The translations under genes and the position numbers were made by a program. Below the pieces are notes generated by a model. It ran no database searches, was not told the DNA's origin, and saw only the letters and a list, made by a program, of their open reading frames with translations. Of a stretch of 64,000 nucleotides of DNA, positions 46,399-57,435 are shown piece after piece (positions within the stretch are counted from its first letter, which is position 1; each line of letters opens with the position of its first letter). This DNA comes from Hordeum vulgare subsp. vulgare (lineage: Eukaryota; Streptophyta; Magnoliopsida; Poales; Poaceae): positions 400,843,993 through 400,907,992 of the forward strand of contig NC_058520.1 in NCBI RefSeq assembly GCF_904849725.1. The letters run 5' to 3'.

Positions 46399-47813
46399 TG
46401 ATACGTCTCCGTCGTATCTACTTTTCCGAACTCTTTTTCCCTTGTTTTGGACTCTAATTTGCATGATTTGAATGGAACTAACCCGGACTAACGTTGTTTT
46501 CAGCAGAATTGCCATGGTGTTGTTTTTGTACACAAATAAAAGTTCTCGGAATGAATTGAAAATTTACGGAGAATTTTTCTGGAATTAGTGAAAAATACCT
46601 GCACAAAGATCCACCGGAGGAGGTGAGCCAGTGGGCCACAAGCCCAGGGGCGCGACCACCCCCCTGGTCGCGCCATGAGGGCTTGTGGGGCCCACGGGGC
46701 TCCACCACCTCCAATCTCAGCTCTATATATTCCGTTTCGCCCGGAAAAAAAATCAGGGAGAAGGATTCATCACGTTTTACAATACGGAGGCGCCGCCACC
46801 TCCTTTTCTTCATCTGGAGGTCAGATCTGGAGTCCGTTCTGGGCTCCGGAGAGGGGAAATCGTCGCCATCTTCATCATCAACCTTCCTCCATTGCCAATT
46901 CCATGATGCTCTTCACCGTTCGTGAGTAATCTCATTGTAGGCTTGCTGGACGGTGATGAGTTGGATGAGATCTATCATGTAATCGAGTTAGTTCTGACGG
47001 GGATTGATCCCTAGTATCCACTATGTACTGAGATTGATGTTGCTACTACTTTGCCATGTTTAATGCTTGTCACTAGGGCCCGAGTGCCATGATTTCAGAT
47101 CTGAACCTATTATGTTGTCGCCAATATATGTGTGTTTTAGATCCTATCTTGCAAGTTCTAGTCACCTACTATGTGTTATGACCCGGCAACCCCGGAGTGA
47201 CAATAGCCGGAACCACTCCTGGAGATGACCATAGTATGACGAGTTCATGTATTCACCACATGTTAATGCGCTGGTCCGGTAAGGAGAACCTTAATATCCC
47301 GTAGTTTCCATTAGGACACCGCTGCCACGGGAGGGATGGACAATAGATGTCATGCAAGTTCTTTTCCCTAAGCACGTATGACTACATACGGAATACATGC
47401 CTACATTAGATTGACGAACGGGAGCTAGTTACTTATCTCTTCGTGTTATAGCTGTTACATGATGAATTACATCTGGCATAATCATCCATCACCGATCCAA
47501 TGCCTACGAGTCTTTTACTACTGGTCCTTGCTATGTTACTTTGTCGCTACTGCTGCCACTGCTGCTGTTGTTACTCTGTTGCTACTGTTGTTACTTTGCT
47601 GCTACTGGTTACCGTTGCTACTGCTGCTATCATACCACCTTGCAACTCATACTTTGCTGCAGACACTAAATCTTTCAGGTGTGGTTGAATTGACAACTCT
47701 ACTGCTAATACTTGAGAATAATCTTTCGCTTCCCCTTGAGTCGAATCAATAAATTTGGGTTGAATACTCTACCCTCGAAAACTGCCGCGATCCCCTATAC
47801 TTGTGGGTCATCA
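46399..47813 (+). repeat. 3' LTR of the composite element (type A)
   Basis: 1415 bp, pairs with 33210-34632. TATA-like CTATATAT at 46723-46730. Differs by scattered substitutions and short indels, for example a missing TTCTTTATTAAA-type stretch near 47280. Ends GTGGGTCATCA, then CAGGT and the Angela LTR. Confidence 0.94.
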
Positions 47814-47818
47814 CAGGT

Positions 47819-49144
47819 ATCTCCGAAAGTGTCTGTTGGGTTGTATGAATCGAGACTGGGATTTATCAATCCCTGTGATGGAGAGGTATCTCTGGGCCCA
47901 CTCAGTAATACATCATCATACTGAGCTCAACGTTACTAAGGAGTTAGCCACGTGATGATGTGTTACGGAACGAGTAAAGAGACTTGCCGGCGAGGAGATT
48001 GAACAAGGTATAGGGATACGGACGATCGAATCCCGGGCAAGTATCATACCGGTAACAAAGGGAATTGCATACGAGATTGATTGAATCCCTGACATCGTGG
48101 TTCATCCGATGAGATCATCGTGGAACATGTGCGAACCAACATGGATATCCAGACCCCGATGTTGGTTATTGACCAGAGAGGTGTCTCGGTCATGTCTACA
48201 TGGTTCCCGAACCCGTAGGGTCTACACACTTAAGGTTCGATGACCCTAGGGTTATATGGGAATAGTGTACGTGGTTACCGAAGGTTGTTCGATGTCCCGG
48301 ATGAGATCCTAGACGTCACGAGGAGTTCCGGAAGGGTCCGTAGGTAAAGTTTCATATATAGGAAGTGAGGATTTGATCGCCGGAAGTGTTTTGGGCGTCA
48401 CCGGTAATGTACCGGGAGCACCAGAAGGGTTGCAGGAAGGGCCACTAGCCCCAAAGTGCTACATGGGCCACAAGTGGAAGGGAACCAGCCCCTAGATGGG
48501 CTGGTGCGCCTCCCATCTCAGCCCAAGGTGCACAAGGGGTGGAGAGGGGCAAAACCCTATGCGTGGAGATGCACCTTTGGGCCCAAGGCCCACTCTAGGG
48601 CGCCTCCTCCACCCTTGGCCTCTGCCCCTTGCCCCATCTAGGGCTGCCGCACCCCTTAGGGTGGAAACCCTAAGGGTGGGCACCCTCCTCCCTATCCTCC
48701 TATATATAGTGGAGGGTTTGGGGCTGTTTTGAGACACAACCTCTCTCTCTCGGCGAACAGACCTACTGCTCCTCCTCCTCGTCCTCCGAAGTGCTTGGCA
48801 AAGTCGTGTCGGAATACCACACAGCTCGACCGTCACCACGTCGTCGTGTTGCCGGAGTTCTCCCTCAACCTCTCCTCCCTCCTTGTTGGATCAAGGCGTT
48901 GGAGACGTCACCGGGCTGCATGTGTGTTGAATGTGGAGGCACCGTTGTTCGGTGCATAGATCGGAATCCAGTGCGATCTGAATCGCTGCGAGTACGACTC
49001 CATCAACCACGTTCTAGCAATGCTTCCACTTAGCAATCTTCAAAGGTATGAAGATGCTCTACCCCTTTGCTCGTTGCTAGTTTCTCCATAGATAGATCCT
49101 TGTGAAGCGTAGGAATTTTTTTGAAATTACTACTTTCCCCAACA
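47819..49144 (+). repeat. 3' LTR of the Angela-type element, second part
   Basis: Matches 4253-5595. TATA at 48701-48708. The first five bases before it (47814-47818, CAGGT) are the target copy. Ends CCCCAACA at 49144, followed by CAAAA. Confidence 0.94.
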
Positions 49145-50512
49145 CAAAAATCATCATAAGTGAACATTAAACATAACTAACACCGAATAATTCAACAGAA
49201 GTAGGATGTAATTTCATAGAATAATTATTGACTTCATGTGCATGCATAGGGAATCACAAACTTTAACACCAATATTCTTACTAAACATAATTACTCATCA
49301 ACATAACTCACATATCACTATCTTCATATTGGAAAACTATTGCAAAGAATCAAGCTTAACATCCAATTATCTTCATGAAAGTTCTTATTATATCATTCCT
49401 GGATATTTATCACTTTCGAACTAATTTTCATTTAAAGCAGATTTCCTTTGCAAATAACAAGCTCTCAAACAAATATAAGTGAAGAATGAGAGCACGAGTT
49501 TCTTTAAAAATTTCAACTCTCAAAATAATATAAGTGGAGCAAGAGAGGATTTCTTGAAAATTGCTGCTACTCTCAAAATAATCTAAGTGAAGCATGGGCG
49601 CAAGTTTATTCAAAATAGCAGCACCAGCGTGCTCACAAATATATAAGTGAAGTACTTGAGCAATTCCATGTCTCAAAAAATTAAGTGAAGCATAAAGAGT
49701 GATTCTAAAAGTCATGGCATAATTTGGCTCTCTCAAATGGGTGTGTCCATCAAGGTTTATTATGACAAACTAACTAGCAAAGAAAGAAAAGACACAAATG
49801 ATACAAGATGCTCCAAGCAAAACTCATGATATGTGACGAATAAAAATATAGCTCCAAGTAAAATTACCGATGGTTGTTAGAAGAAAGAGGGGATGCCTTC
49901 CAAGGCAGCCCCAAGCTTAGTTGCTTGGTACTCCTTAGATATTACCTTCGGGTGCCATGGGGCATCACCAAGCTTAGGTTTTTATCACTCCTTATTCCTT
50001 CATCCATCGTGATCTCACTCAAAACTTCAAAACTTCAATCACAAAAAACTCAACAAAATTTTTGTGAGATCCATTAGTATAAGAAAACCAAACTTTACTT
50101 TAGGTACTGTTGAAAACCTATTCAAATTTAGTTATCACAATATACCTACTGTTTTCTAACTTTACCATGGCTTATACCCCCCGATACAAACCGTAGAATC
50201 ATCAAACCAAGCACATAACGCAAAGAAAATAGAATTTGTCAAAAACAGAATAATTTGTAAAGACTCCTATTTTACTCATACTTTTGTAACTCCAAAAATT
50301 CTAAACAATTAGGACAACGTAGGGAATTTGTATATCAATCTTGTGTAAAAGAATTCAGACGCTTTTGACGTTTCTGTAATTTTTAGGATTTTTCTATTGG
50401 ACGCAAAATTTTATGTTTTTCAGCAGGATTAAAGTAACTAACACCCCTCATGATCCCAGAGGCTTTACTTGGCACAAGCACTAAATAAAATACAAAAAAC
50501 ACAATCATAACA
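49145..50512 (-). other. Element O 3' untranslated region, proximal part
   Basis: Non-coding; the first five bases are the right CAAAA target copy of Angela. Related to 35560-38203 (read on minus: TCGGGGGGTATAAGCCATGG near 50185, AAGCTTGGGGCTGCC near 49915). Short tandem variants of a roughly 55-60 bp unit with ATAAGTGAAG occur at 49460-49700. No supported ORF. Confidence 0.75.
49455..49705. repeat. Imperfect tandem repeat around ATAAGTGAAG
   Basis: Four to five degenerate units, each with CTCTCAAA followed by ATAAGTGAAG(C) and a GAG-containing stretch, near 49465, 49530, 49585, 49645 and 49680. Lies in the O 3' UTR. Confidence 0.6.
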
Positions 50513-50990
50513 TCTATACTTATACTAATTAGAGACTCCCAAGTAATTACCACGTTAATTAGAAAATACGAGCCGTTGATTTGGTGGGACCGAGTTATTA
50601 TGGTTTGGATTAACTCATTGGGAATTCCCACATTAATAGAAGAAAAAGGAAAATCCTGTACTGTCATTTTTGTGGGACCACGTTATTGCCATCGAGATCC
50701 AATCACATGAGTTGCAAAATGTGGAGTGCAGGGACTCCGTCAAATCCCAACTCCAATGGGCATAACCTCCATGCGTTATCTTCATGGTAGGCATCTCCTC
50801 TCCATCATGGGTTGACATCCTCCATCGGTGCTATTAGCCTTTTTGTGAATTAGTTTTCATACGGGAAAAGCAAGTAAAGATGATGACTTGCTGGCGCCCC
50901 TCCAAGGGTGGTGTAACCACTGCAGCCATGGAAATTTTGTTGCGTGGACTCAGAGGTAGGCTTCTCTCAGGCATACATGTCTGCTTGCTG

Positions 50991-52385
50991 GACTGACACA
51001 TGATCATCAAGATTAGAGTCCCATCATGACACATCCATGCTGCAATCAATCTTGGAAACATGGTACGATCTAGCCTCTCAGGCTCCTATGAACCTATTTT
51101 TTCTCAATCTTACGATTCTTGAATCCCATCAACTCCTAAGTTTTGACCACTCATCCAACATCTATTAAGATGAATTACACCATGATAACTGATGCTCCAG
51201 CGGAGGTGTAGCACCGACTGTTTGGACTTTGCGGCGGATCGCGAATTGTCACTACGACTGCCGACGATGCTGAGCCAAAGAACCATTGCGGACTCAACGC
51301 CCAGCTTTTCATCTCAATACAGTTGAATTTTGGTGTAGGTCGCCCGTGTATCCACTTAGCAGGGAAGTATCTACCCTGAATTTCCTTCTTTCGTTAAGTT
51401 TTATATTCATGTAAGTTATCTCTGATAGTAACTGTACTGGCATCTCCACAATTCTGTAAGGTCAATTTGTAGCAGTGCATTGCGTATGTACTTTGGGCTG
51501 GACTGATCTTGGGATCTTCCATCAAGTTTTATTGCAATATAAAAATAGTCCTTAATAATTGTACGCATTTGGTAATATGGGCAGCTGATATATCAGATGG
51601 TTGACAATAATTACTTTTGGGTATTACTTCTGCTAAAGTATACGTTTTTACAGGTAATAGAGAAGAACTCACTGATCTCCGTTGTAGCCTTCACTTTGCC
51701 TCCTTCCTGACTGACACATAATCATCAAAATTTGAGTCCCCTACTGACGCATCCAAACTACAATCAATCCAGGAAACATGGTACATTCCAGCCTCTCAGT
51801 AACCTATAAATCTATTTTTTCTCAAACTTATGAATCTTGGATTCCATCAACTTCCATGTTTTGACCACTTATCTACTCTCTATTCAGATGAATTAACACC
51901 ACCATGGTTGATGCAGCAGCGGAGATCTAGCACGGACTGTTTGGACTTTGCAGCAGATCGCACGGTTATCAGTGACGTCGAAGATGGCGAGCAAAAGGAC
52001 CATGCTAGACTGAACGCCAAACTTTTTGTCATCTCGACACAGTTCATTTTTGTTGTAGCTTGCCCCTGTATCCTCTTAGATGGGAAGTATCTACCCTTAA
52101 TTTCATGCTTTAGATAACGTTTATACTTATATAGTTTATCTCTAATTGTAACTTCGGTCAAAAGGTACTGCTATCTCCACAATTCTGTAAGCTCTATTTG
52201 TGGTAGTGCGTTGCATGTGTACGTAATTTGGGGTGGACTAATCTTGCGAACTTCCATCAATTTTTAGTACGAAAGGAAAATAGTCCTTACTGATGTACGC
52301 ACTAGGCAATCTGGGCAGCTGATATATTGGATGGTTGACAAGATGTTACTTCTAGGTATCCCTTCTGCTAAATTTTACATTTTTT
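50991..52385. repeat. Tandem duplication inside Helitron H1, period 718 bp
   Basis: Unit 1 begins GACTGACACATGATCATC at 50991, unit 2 GACTGACACATAATCATC at 51709. Similarity runs through TGTTTGGACTTTGC and CTCCACAATTCTGTAAG to about 52385, with many differences, so the duplication is old. The open stretch 51830-52117 in unit 2 is broken in unit 1 and is not supported as coding. Confidence 0.85.
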
Positions 52386-52389
52386 TACA

Positions 52390-55200
52390 TTCAACTTATT
52401 TTGCTAGATCTGATCTGCAAAGAGAACATAGTGGGGTATTTTGTTTATTACCTAAAGTTGCTTCAGACATTATTGAGGACTTAACGTTCAAGGTGATTCA
52501 CTTTCCAACCCATATGGATTAGCCATTTGATGAGTTAACTCGAAATTTTTTGGCACTTTTTATATATCTTCAATTATGTTGTCATGGCCTTTGCACATGA
52601 TACACAGATAAATGCCTGCATTCGTTTTTTACACGCATGCATAAACAATTTATAAGAAATGTTCCATTATGATAAAAATGATTTCAGCGAACTATGTTAT
52701 AATTAACATTTTCTTAACCTTGAGAATAATTTATTTGACTTGAAATGCCAGTTACAATTTTTTAATCATTTTTATATTGTTGTGAAAACCAAATTTACTA
52801 CACTGAACCAGTTGTCAATTCAACCAGTTCTGAGGCCTTTTTAATTTCATTTTGCAGATCAATCATGAAAGGATGCACATTGATTTTTCATGACTGAAAA
52901 TGGCATTTCTTGAACCGATATCAATGACATTCAAGTCTCACTTTTTTATTCACTATTTAATATTTGCATCGTTCAACAAAATAACCATATAGTATATTAT
53001 TTTGTGTTGGTGTAAGAAGCGAGACAGTCTGAAGAGTTCCCTGTTGAATATAATTATGTTCACAGTAGATATATGAAGTTCGTGGTTCATTTTGATAATT
53101 GCTCTACAGTCTATGCTATTCCCGAAGGTTGGTGTTGACACCCAATAAGAGCCTCCTAGAGCTGACCTCTCCCTAACACATCTTCTATCATACCTCCAAG
53201 GATTCACATACTCAATGACAAACTTGTGATAGTCTCAGACCACATGTGAACCTGTCTTGATCTTATGGAGTAGGGTGATAAAGAGTGATTTGTCAGATTA
53301 CTTTACCTGATACATTAATCTTTTGTTTTTGGTTTATATTTATGGTGAAAAATTGCTTCTTCACAAGTTAGCTGATGTTTATTTAAACCAACATTCCAAA
53401 CTACATTTCTATATTTTCCTGGTTCACATTGTTATTTCCTACAAAGAAACAACACCAAGGGAGTATGTTTTTCTTTCGGCCCTGTTGATGACGACCTAAT
53501 CATTCCCAACAGTAGAGACCTATACCCTCTTACATGTTTCATTTTGAACCCATGTCAAAAGCATAAAATCCTTATGATAACGGAATAAATTTCTAGAGAA
53601 ACAAAAATATTTCCCTAACATGTGTAAGACGACTTTTCATATTAATTCATCACTAATCTATAGCTAGAGAGGTAAATGTATGTGTTCTTTTAATACAATC
53701 TTTGCACTTCAATAATCTCCATATGCCACTCCCTGCTTTTGCCATGGGACGAGGAATTATCACCTAGGCTACAAAATGATCTTATTGTGTGTTTTAGTTG
53801 AGTGGAGTGCGCTCTATGAATGCAACTAAGGTTGAGATTGAGGTTATATGGTACTGCATAGGCCCTAGGATAGGTTAGAAATGAGAACATACCTTATGGT
53901 CCAATGAAGTTAGCAGCAAAGTATTTAATAAAGTTGATATTAGTTAAATAAGATTTGATATGTTGAGGCATGCTACTCTGCTAGAAGGAGTGCCTAAGCT
54001 CCATGTTTTCTAAAGGCAACTAAATTAACTTAATCCAATTTGGACATTCTTTTATAGTCCAGATTTTTTCTCATGAGAATTGTTAATTGAAAAATGATAC
54101 TATATAATGGAAGATCTATTAAACATGTACCAGAAATAAACACCTTTTAAATAAGGAAATCTTGATAACTTCCTTATATTACATACTAAGCTCATTTTCT
54201 TCTATGCATCACTTTGTACTTATAGTGCAACATTGATCGATGTATTTGTCTCACGGAATCAAGTAAAACACACCCCTTTTGAAAGTTCACAATGTAACTA
54301 CATGAAGGGTTTGAACATTTTTATAGATTATCAACAATCTATTTTTTCACTATTACATTATTGTTCCCTGCCCTCTATGAACATTGGCATAATAAAACTT
54401 CTCCATAGATTCTCTTTGATTACATCATAGAATGTATTTAGAGATGTCCATTAATCCATTATATGTGCCAGACCTTATGATTCATGCCCAATGTATTTCC
54501 ATTGTTATTTTTGTACTTCATCAGATTTATGTTGTAGACAAAAGAATGATATCACAAAATTTGCGGTGTAAATTGTTCCCATAATCTATATATTTTGATG
54601 CCTCTTCCCCATATAGACTAAGTTCTTCAACAAATATATGTTGTAGGAGAATGTATGAGGTTATAGCACACAAGGTGGCAAGGTGGTTGGGAGTTACAAA
54701 ATGTTAGTCTTGGAGGACTCATTACGTAGTTGTACATTCATAGTCATAGATTTGTGACTCCTCACCGTGTTTACAAAATGTTGGTTGAGGAGGACTTATT
54801 ACGCACTAGAACATTAATGTGTCAAAATAGGTAACTAATGTATTGATGAATTCTCCATTGTTGAAATGTGATCTACAATATATGTCGTACGTAAAGATCG
54901 TCAATTTTCTCAAAAGGTGTAATATTAAGTCCTTCCCAAAAGAATGTACATTTTAAAAATATCTTATATTACAATATATGTCGTACGTAAAGATCGTTTA
55001 TTCTCTCCCTTCTCTTAAAGATCGTCAACGATGCAATTCACTTATTTCCTGGAAAAAGGAACTGATTAAAGGAATGTATATCCTTCTTTCCCTATTTTAT
55101 AGAATAATGATACAAGTTTTGTTCTACCTTTTTTGTTCCTACATATTTTACACTTTTAATTTATTGCTAAATGTTTGTATGAATATGAAAATAAAATTGC
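52390..55200. other. AT-rich interior of Helitron H1
   Basis: No gene, repeat or RNA recognised. A repeated ACAATATATGTCGTACGTAAAG string occurs near 54876 and 54971, about 95 bp apart. Confidence 0.5.
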
Positions 55201-55233
55201 CTAGCCCGTGCAAATGCACGGGTTGACGACTAG

Positions 55234-55418
55234 TTAGCATAATTGTGCAAACACTCAAGAACATAAAGCAGAAGTGAAAACTAAATTTTGTTCATTGGTT
55301 CCCTCCCAACAAGCGCTATCGTTTTATGCCCCTAGGTAGGCATATAGCATAGATTTTAAGTGATGTCATCCTTAGCGATCGATCCATAGGTTGCCCTCAT
55401 GATTGATTCATATGTTAA
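55234..55418 (-). other. Element O fragment between the two Helitrons
   Basis: 185 bp. On the minus strand it carries the start of the 3' UTR (TAGCGCTTGTTGGGAGG near 55310-55330) right after where the protease ends at 59172, showing that O has no RT between them. Confidence 0.85.
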
Positions 55419-55452
55419 TCTATAACTATACTAATTAGGGACTCTCTAAAAA

Positions 55453-55605
55453 TTCTCACGTTAATCAGTAATTAGGAACCGTTAATCTTGTGGGGCCGAG
55501 TTATTACGGTGTAGATTAATCCTACAAATTTTGACGTTAATCAATAATTAGGAGCCATTAATCTCGTAGGGCCGAGTTATTACGGTGTAGATTGGTCCTA
55601 CAAAA
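55453..55605. repeat. Tandem duplication near the 5' end of Helitron H2
   Basis: Two copies of about 76 bp with ACGTTAATCA, then GGGCCGAGTTATTACGGTG and TCCTACAAA. The same block occurs once in H1 (50550-50615), so H2 duplicated it. Confidence 0.8.
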
Positions 55606-57290
55606 TGATGTTAATAAAAATTTATTATGCACTCTCCTTCTCTCCTAAGCTCTCACTCATTATCTCCTAATCTCTCACGACTCCCCTTTCTAAATATATC
55701 TATGTCACAAAAAAAACAATTCCGATCTCATAAATGATATGTCGAGTTTCAACATAGCTTTTCCATATCAATCAGCCAAATGAAATAGATCGTTCTAGAG
55801 GGGCTCTTCTCCTCCTCACGCCCATGTATGCCGCCCCAAGCCTTCTATCTCAATCAGCCAACCAAATTTGATCGGTCAAGAGTAGGCCATGGCATGAATG
55901 GATGAGCCTTCTTTTATCTCCTATATTCTTTCTTCTTTCATCTAGATAGCTAGCCAGCCAGGTACACATCAAAATTGATCGATCAAGGTAGACCATGGCA
56001 TGGATGGATGCGCATCTTCTTTCTTTTTTCATCTAGCTAGCTAGCCAGGCACATACATCATATAAATATGTTCTGGTATAAATACGTAGTATGCATCATG
56101 CCATACGCATGTCTGTACTAATTAGTAAGTAGTATTACAATGTATGATTTATATATGAGACAATGGCCTCATATAGATGCTCTTCCCCTCAAGCGTCATG
56201 CATGACGCCGTCGTGTCCACTGACGGCCGGCTATTCCCTGTCTAATCCATGTTAGCAGGTCATGGTGTTCTGCATGCAGCAACATAGAGGACGTTCAGAC
56301 CCATGACACCACGGTTTGCCGGCAGCAGGAGCAAGGTTTCCTCAATTCCTCCCCCACACATGCTTACCTCCCCTCCCTATGATCATCAGATGGATAAAAG
56401 CATGCATGCATGACGTATTTAACTCAATATAAGGAGAGCTGCTGGGAGATAAGTTGTTGTGCTCTACTTTCCTTCATCTGTAAAAAAACAAGGTAATTCA
56501 ACTGAGTTGGTTTCATCAGCTATATGTGCAATACACGGGAATTCATTACCTCTATAAATTTGTTCCATGAGCACACAAATGGCAGATCAGATTGAGGCTG
56601 GGAGGCTAACGCAGAATTGCATTGACAATACCAGTGGCCATGATCAATCAAACATACACGGACACGTTCAACTCAGTTGAAGTGCCCCAACTACAGGTCG
56701 TTACCACATAGACGGAGGCTTAGGTAAGGTCCACATGATGAGATTATACCCTGTATGTCACTACATGACAGAATGACTCAACGAGAGGATCACTGTTATG
56801 GTTGGCTAACAGAGCATGTTATGGAATCCAATTTCTAGGTGTGCGTGCTTTGGTTCTACGTTCTGCACATCAGTAATGGACAGGAGCAGCCTATGATGGA
56901 GTCCAAAGAAAAATCCTCAAAACAGTTGTACGTCCAAGCTATGCTATCGTGTGATTCGAGGAGAAAAACTGCTTTGAAAACTGAGACCGCTCAAGATGGT
57001 ATGAGATGTTTCACTTCACATGCTTATTATTCTATTTTCTCCGTGTTCTAATTAGTGGTAGTTTCATTTCTTCCTTTTTTTTTTACAGAATGTATATACA
57101 TTATAAAACAATGTATAGCCCGAGAAAGCAATAGCATCGGAGGCTGAGCGGTCTGGACGTCAGTGGAGTGAGAGAACATGGGATTGTTCAGGACAGCGTT
57201 GTCAGACGTGTTGTTTCGCAAGCCACACCTGTCACCATCCAGTTCAATAGACCAGCAAAATCAGGACTTCATACATGCACATGAGGTATC

Positions 57291-57435
57291 CAATCATACA
57301 TGCACTTCTGCAAGCATGTATGTATGCATGGATCGAAGTACATATCAATTTCGACGTATGCGCAATCATACATGCACTTCTGCAAGATTGTATGTATGCA
57401 TGGACCGAAGTATGTATCGGTTGATCTGTGACAGA
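57291..57435. repeat. Two-copy 72-bp tandem repeat in Helitron H2
   Basis: CAATCATACATGCACTTCTG starts at 57291 and 57363; both copies continue with GTATGTATGCATGGA. The ORF through it is a product of the repeat. Confidence 0.85.

Larger units (their letters stand above)
33210..47813 (+). mobile_element. Composite gypsy element A/N/B: two A-type LTRs outside, one B-type LTR inside
   Basis: Bounded by homologous A-type LTRs (33210-34632 and 46399-47813) and one 5-bp target duplication, TAGGT/CAGGT, inside the Angela 3' LTR. Order: LTR A, PBS, short gag N, N-type 3' UTR with PPT, LTR B (38204-39741), PBS, gag-protease B, LTR-like block, 3' ORF A, 3' UTR A with PPT, LTR A. No RT, RNase H or integrase anywhere. 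LTR B has no target duplication of its own and is flanked by PPT and PBS, as in tandem LTR-internal-LTR-internal-LTR arrays, but here families differ. N and B 3' parts resemble element O. Confidence 0.85.
3818..49144 (+). mobile_element. Angela/BARE1/WIS-type Ty1/copia retrotransposon, split by two nested insertions
   Basis: LTRs start TGTTGGAAATATGCCC and end CCCCAACA, which I recognise as Angela/BARE1/WIS. The target-site duplication is exact: CAAAA at 3813-3817 and 49145-49149. Own parts are 3818-9088, 30996-33209 and 47819-49144, about 8.8 kb in total, the usual size of this family. Element C sits between integrase and RT, and the composite A/N/B element in the 3' LTR. Order is LTR, PBS, gag, protease, integrase, RT, RNase H, PPT, LTR, as in Ty1/copia. 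Several in-frame stops make it inactive. Confidence 0.95.
50513..55233 (+). mobile_element. Helitron H1, non-autonomous
   Basis: Begins TCTATACTTATACTAATTAG after host A (50512) and ends with a hairpin GCCCGTGC-AAAT-GCACGGG, seven bases, then CTAG (55230-55233) before host T (55234): the TC...CTRR ends and A/T target of Helitrons, without target duplication. 4721 bp. No Rep/helicase motif is seen in any frame, so it would need an autonomous helper. Mostly AT-rich non-coding sequence with a 718-bp internal duplication; no recognisable captured gene. Same 5' and 3' ends as H2. Confidence 0.85.

Noticed and set aside
46623..46925. ORFs in the type A LTR, also at 33311-33787
   Set aside because: Duplicated LTR sequence; open by chance around the CGCC-rich block.
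51830..52117. 95-codon ORF in Helitron H1 as a captured gene
   Set aside because: The duplicate unit has lost the frame and no similarity was recognised.
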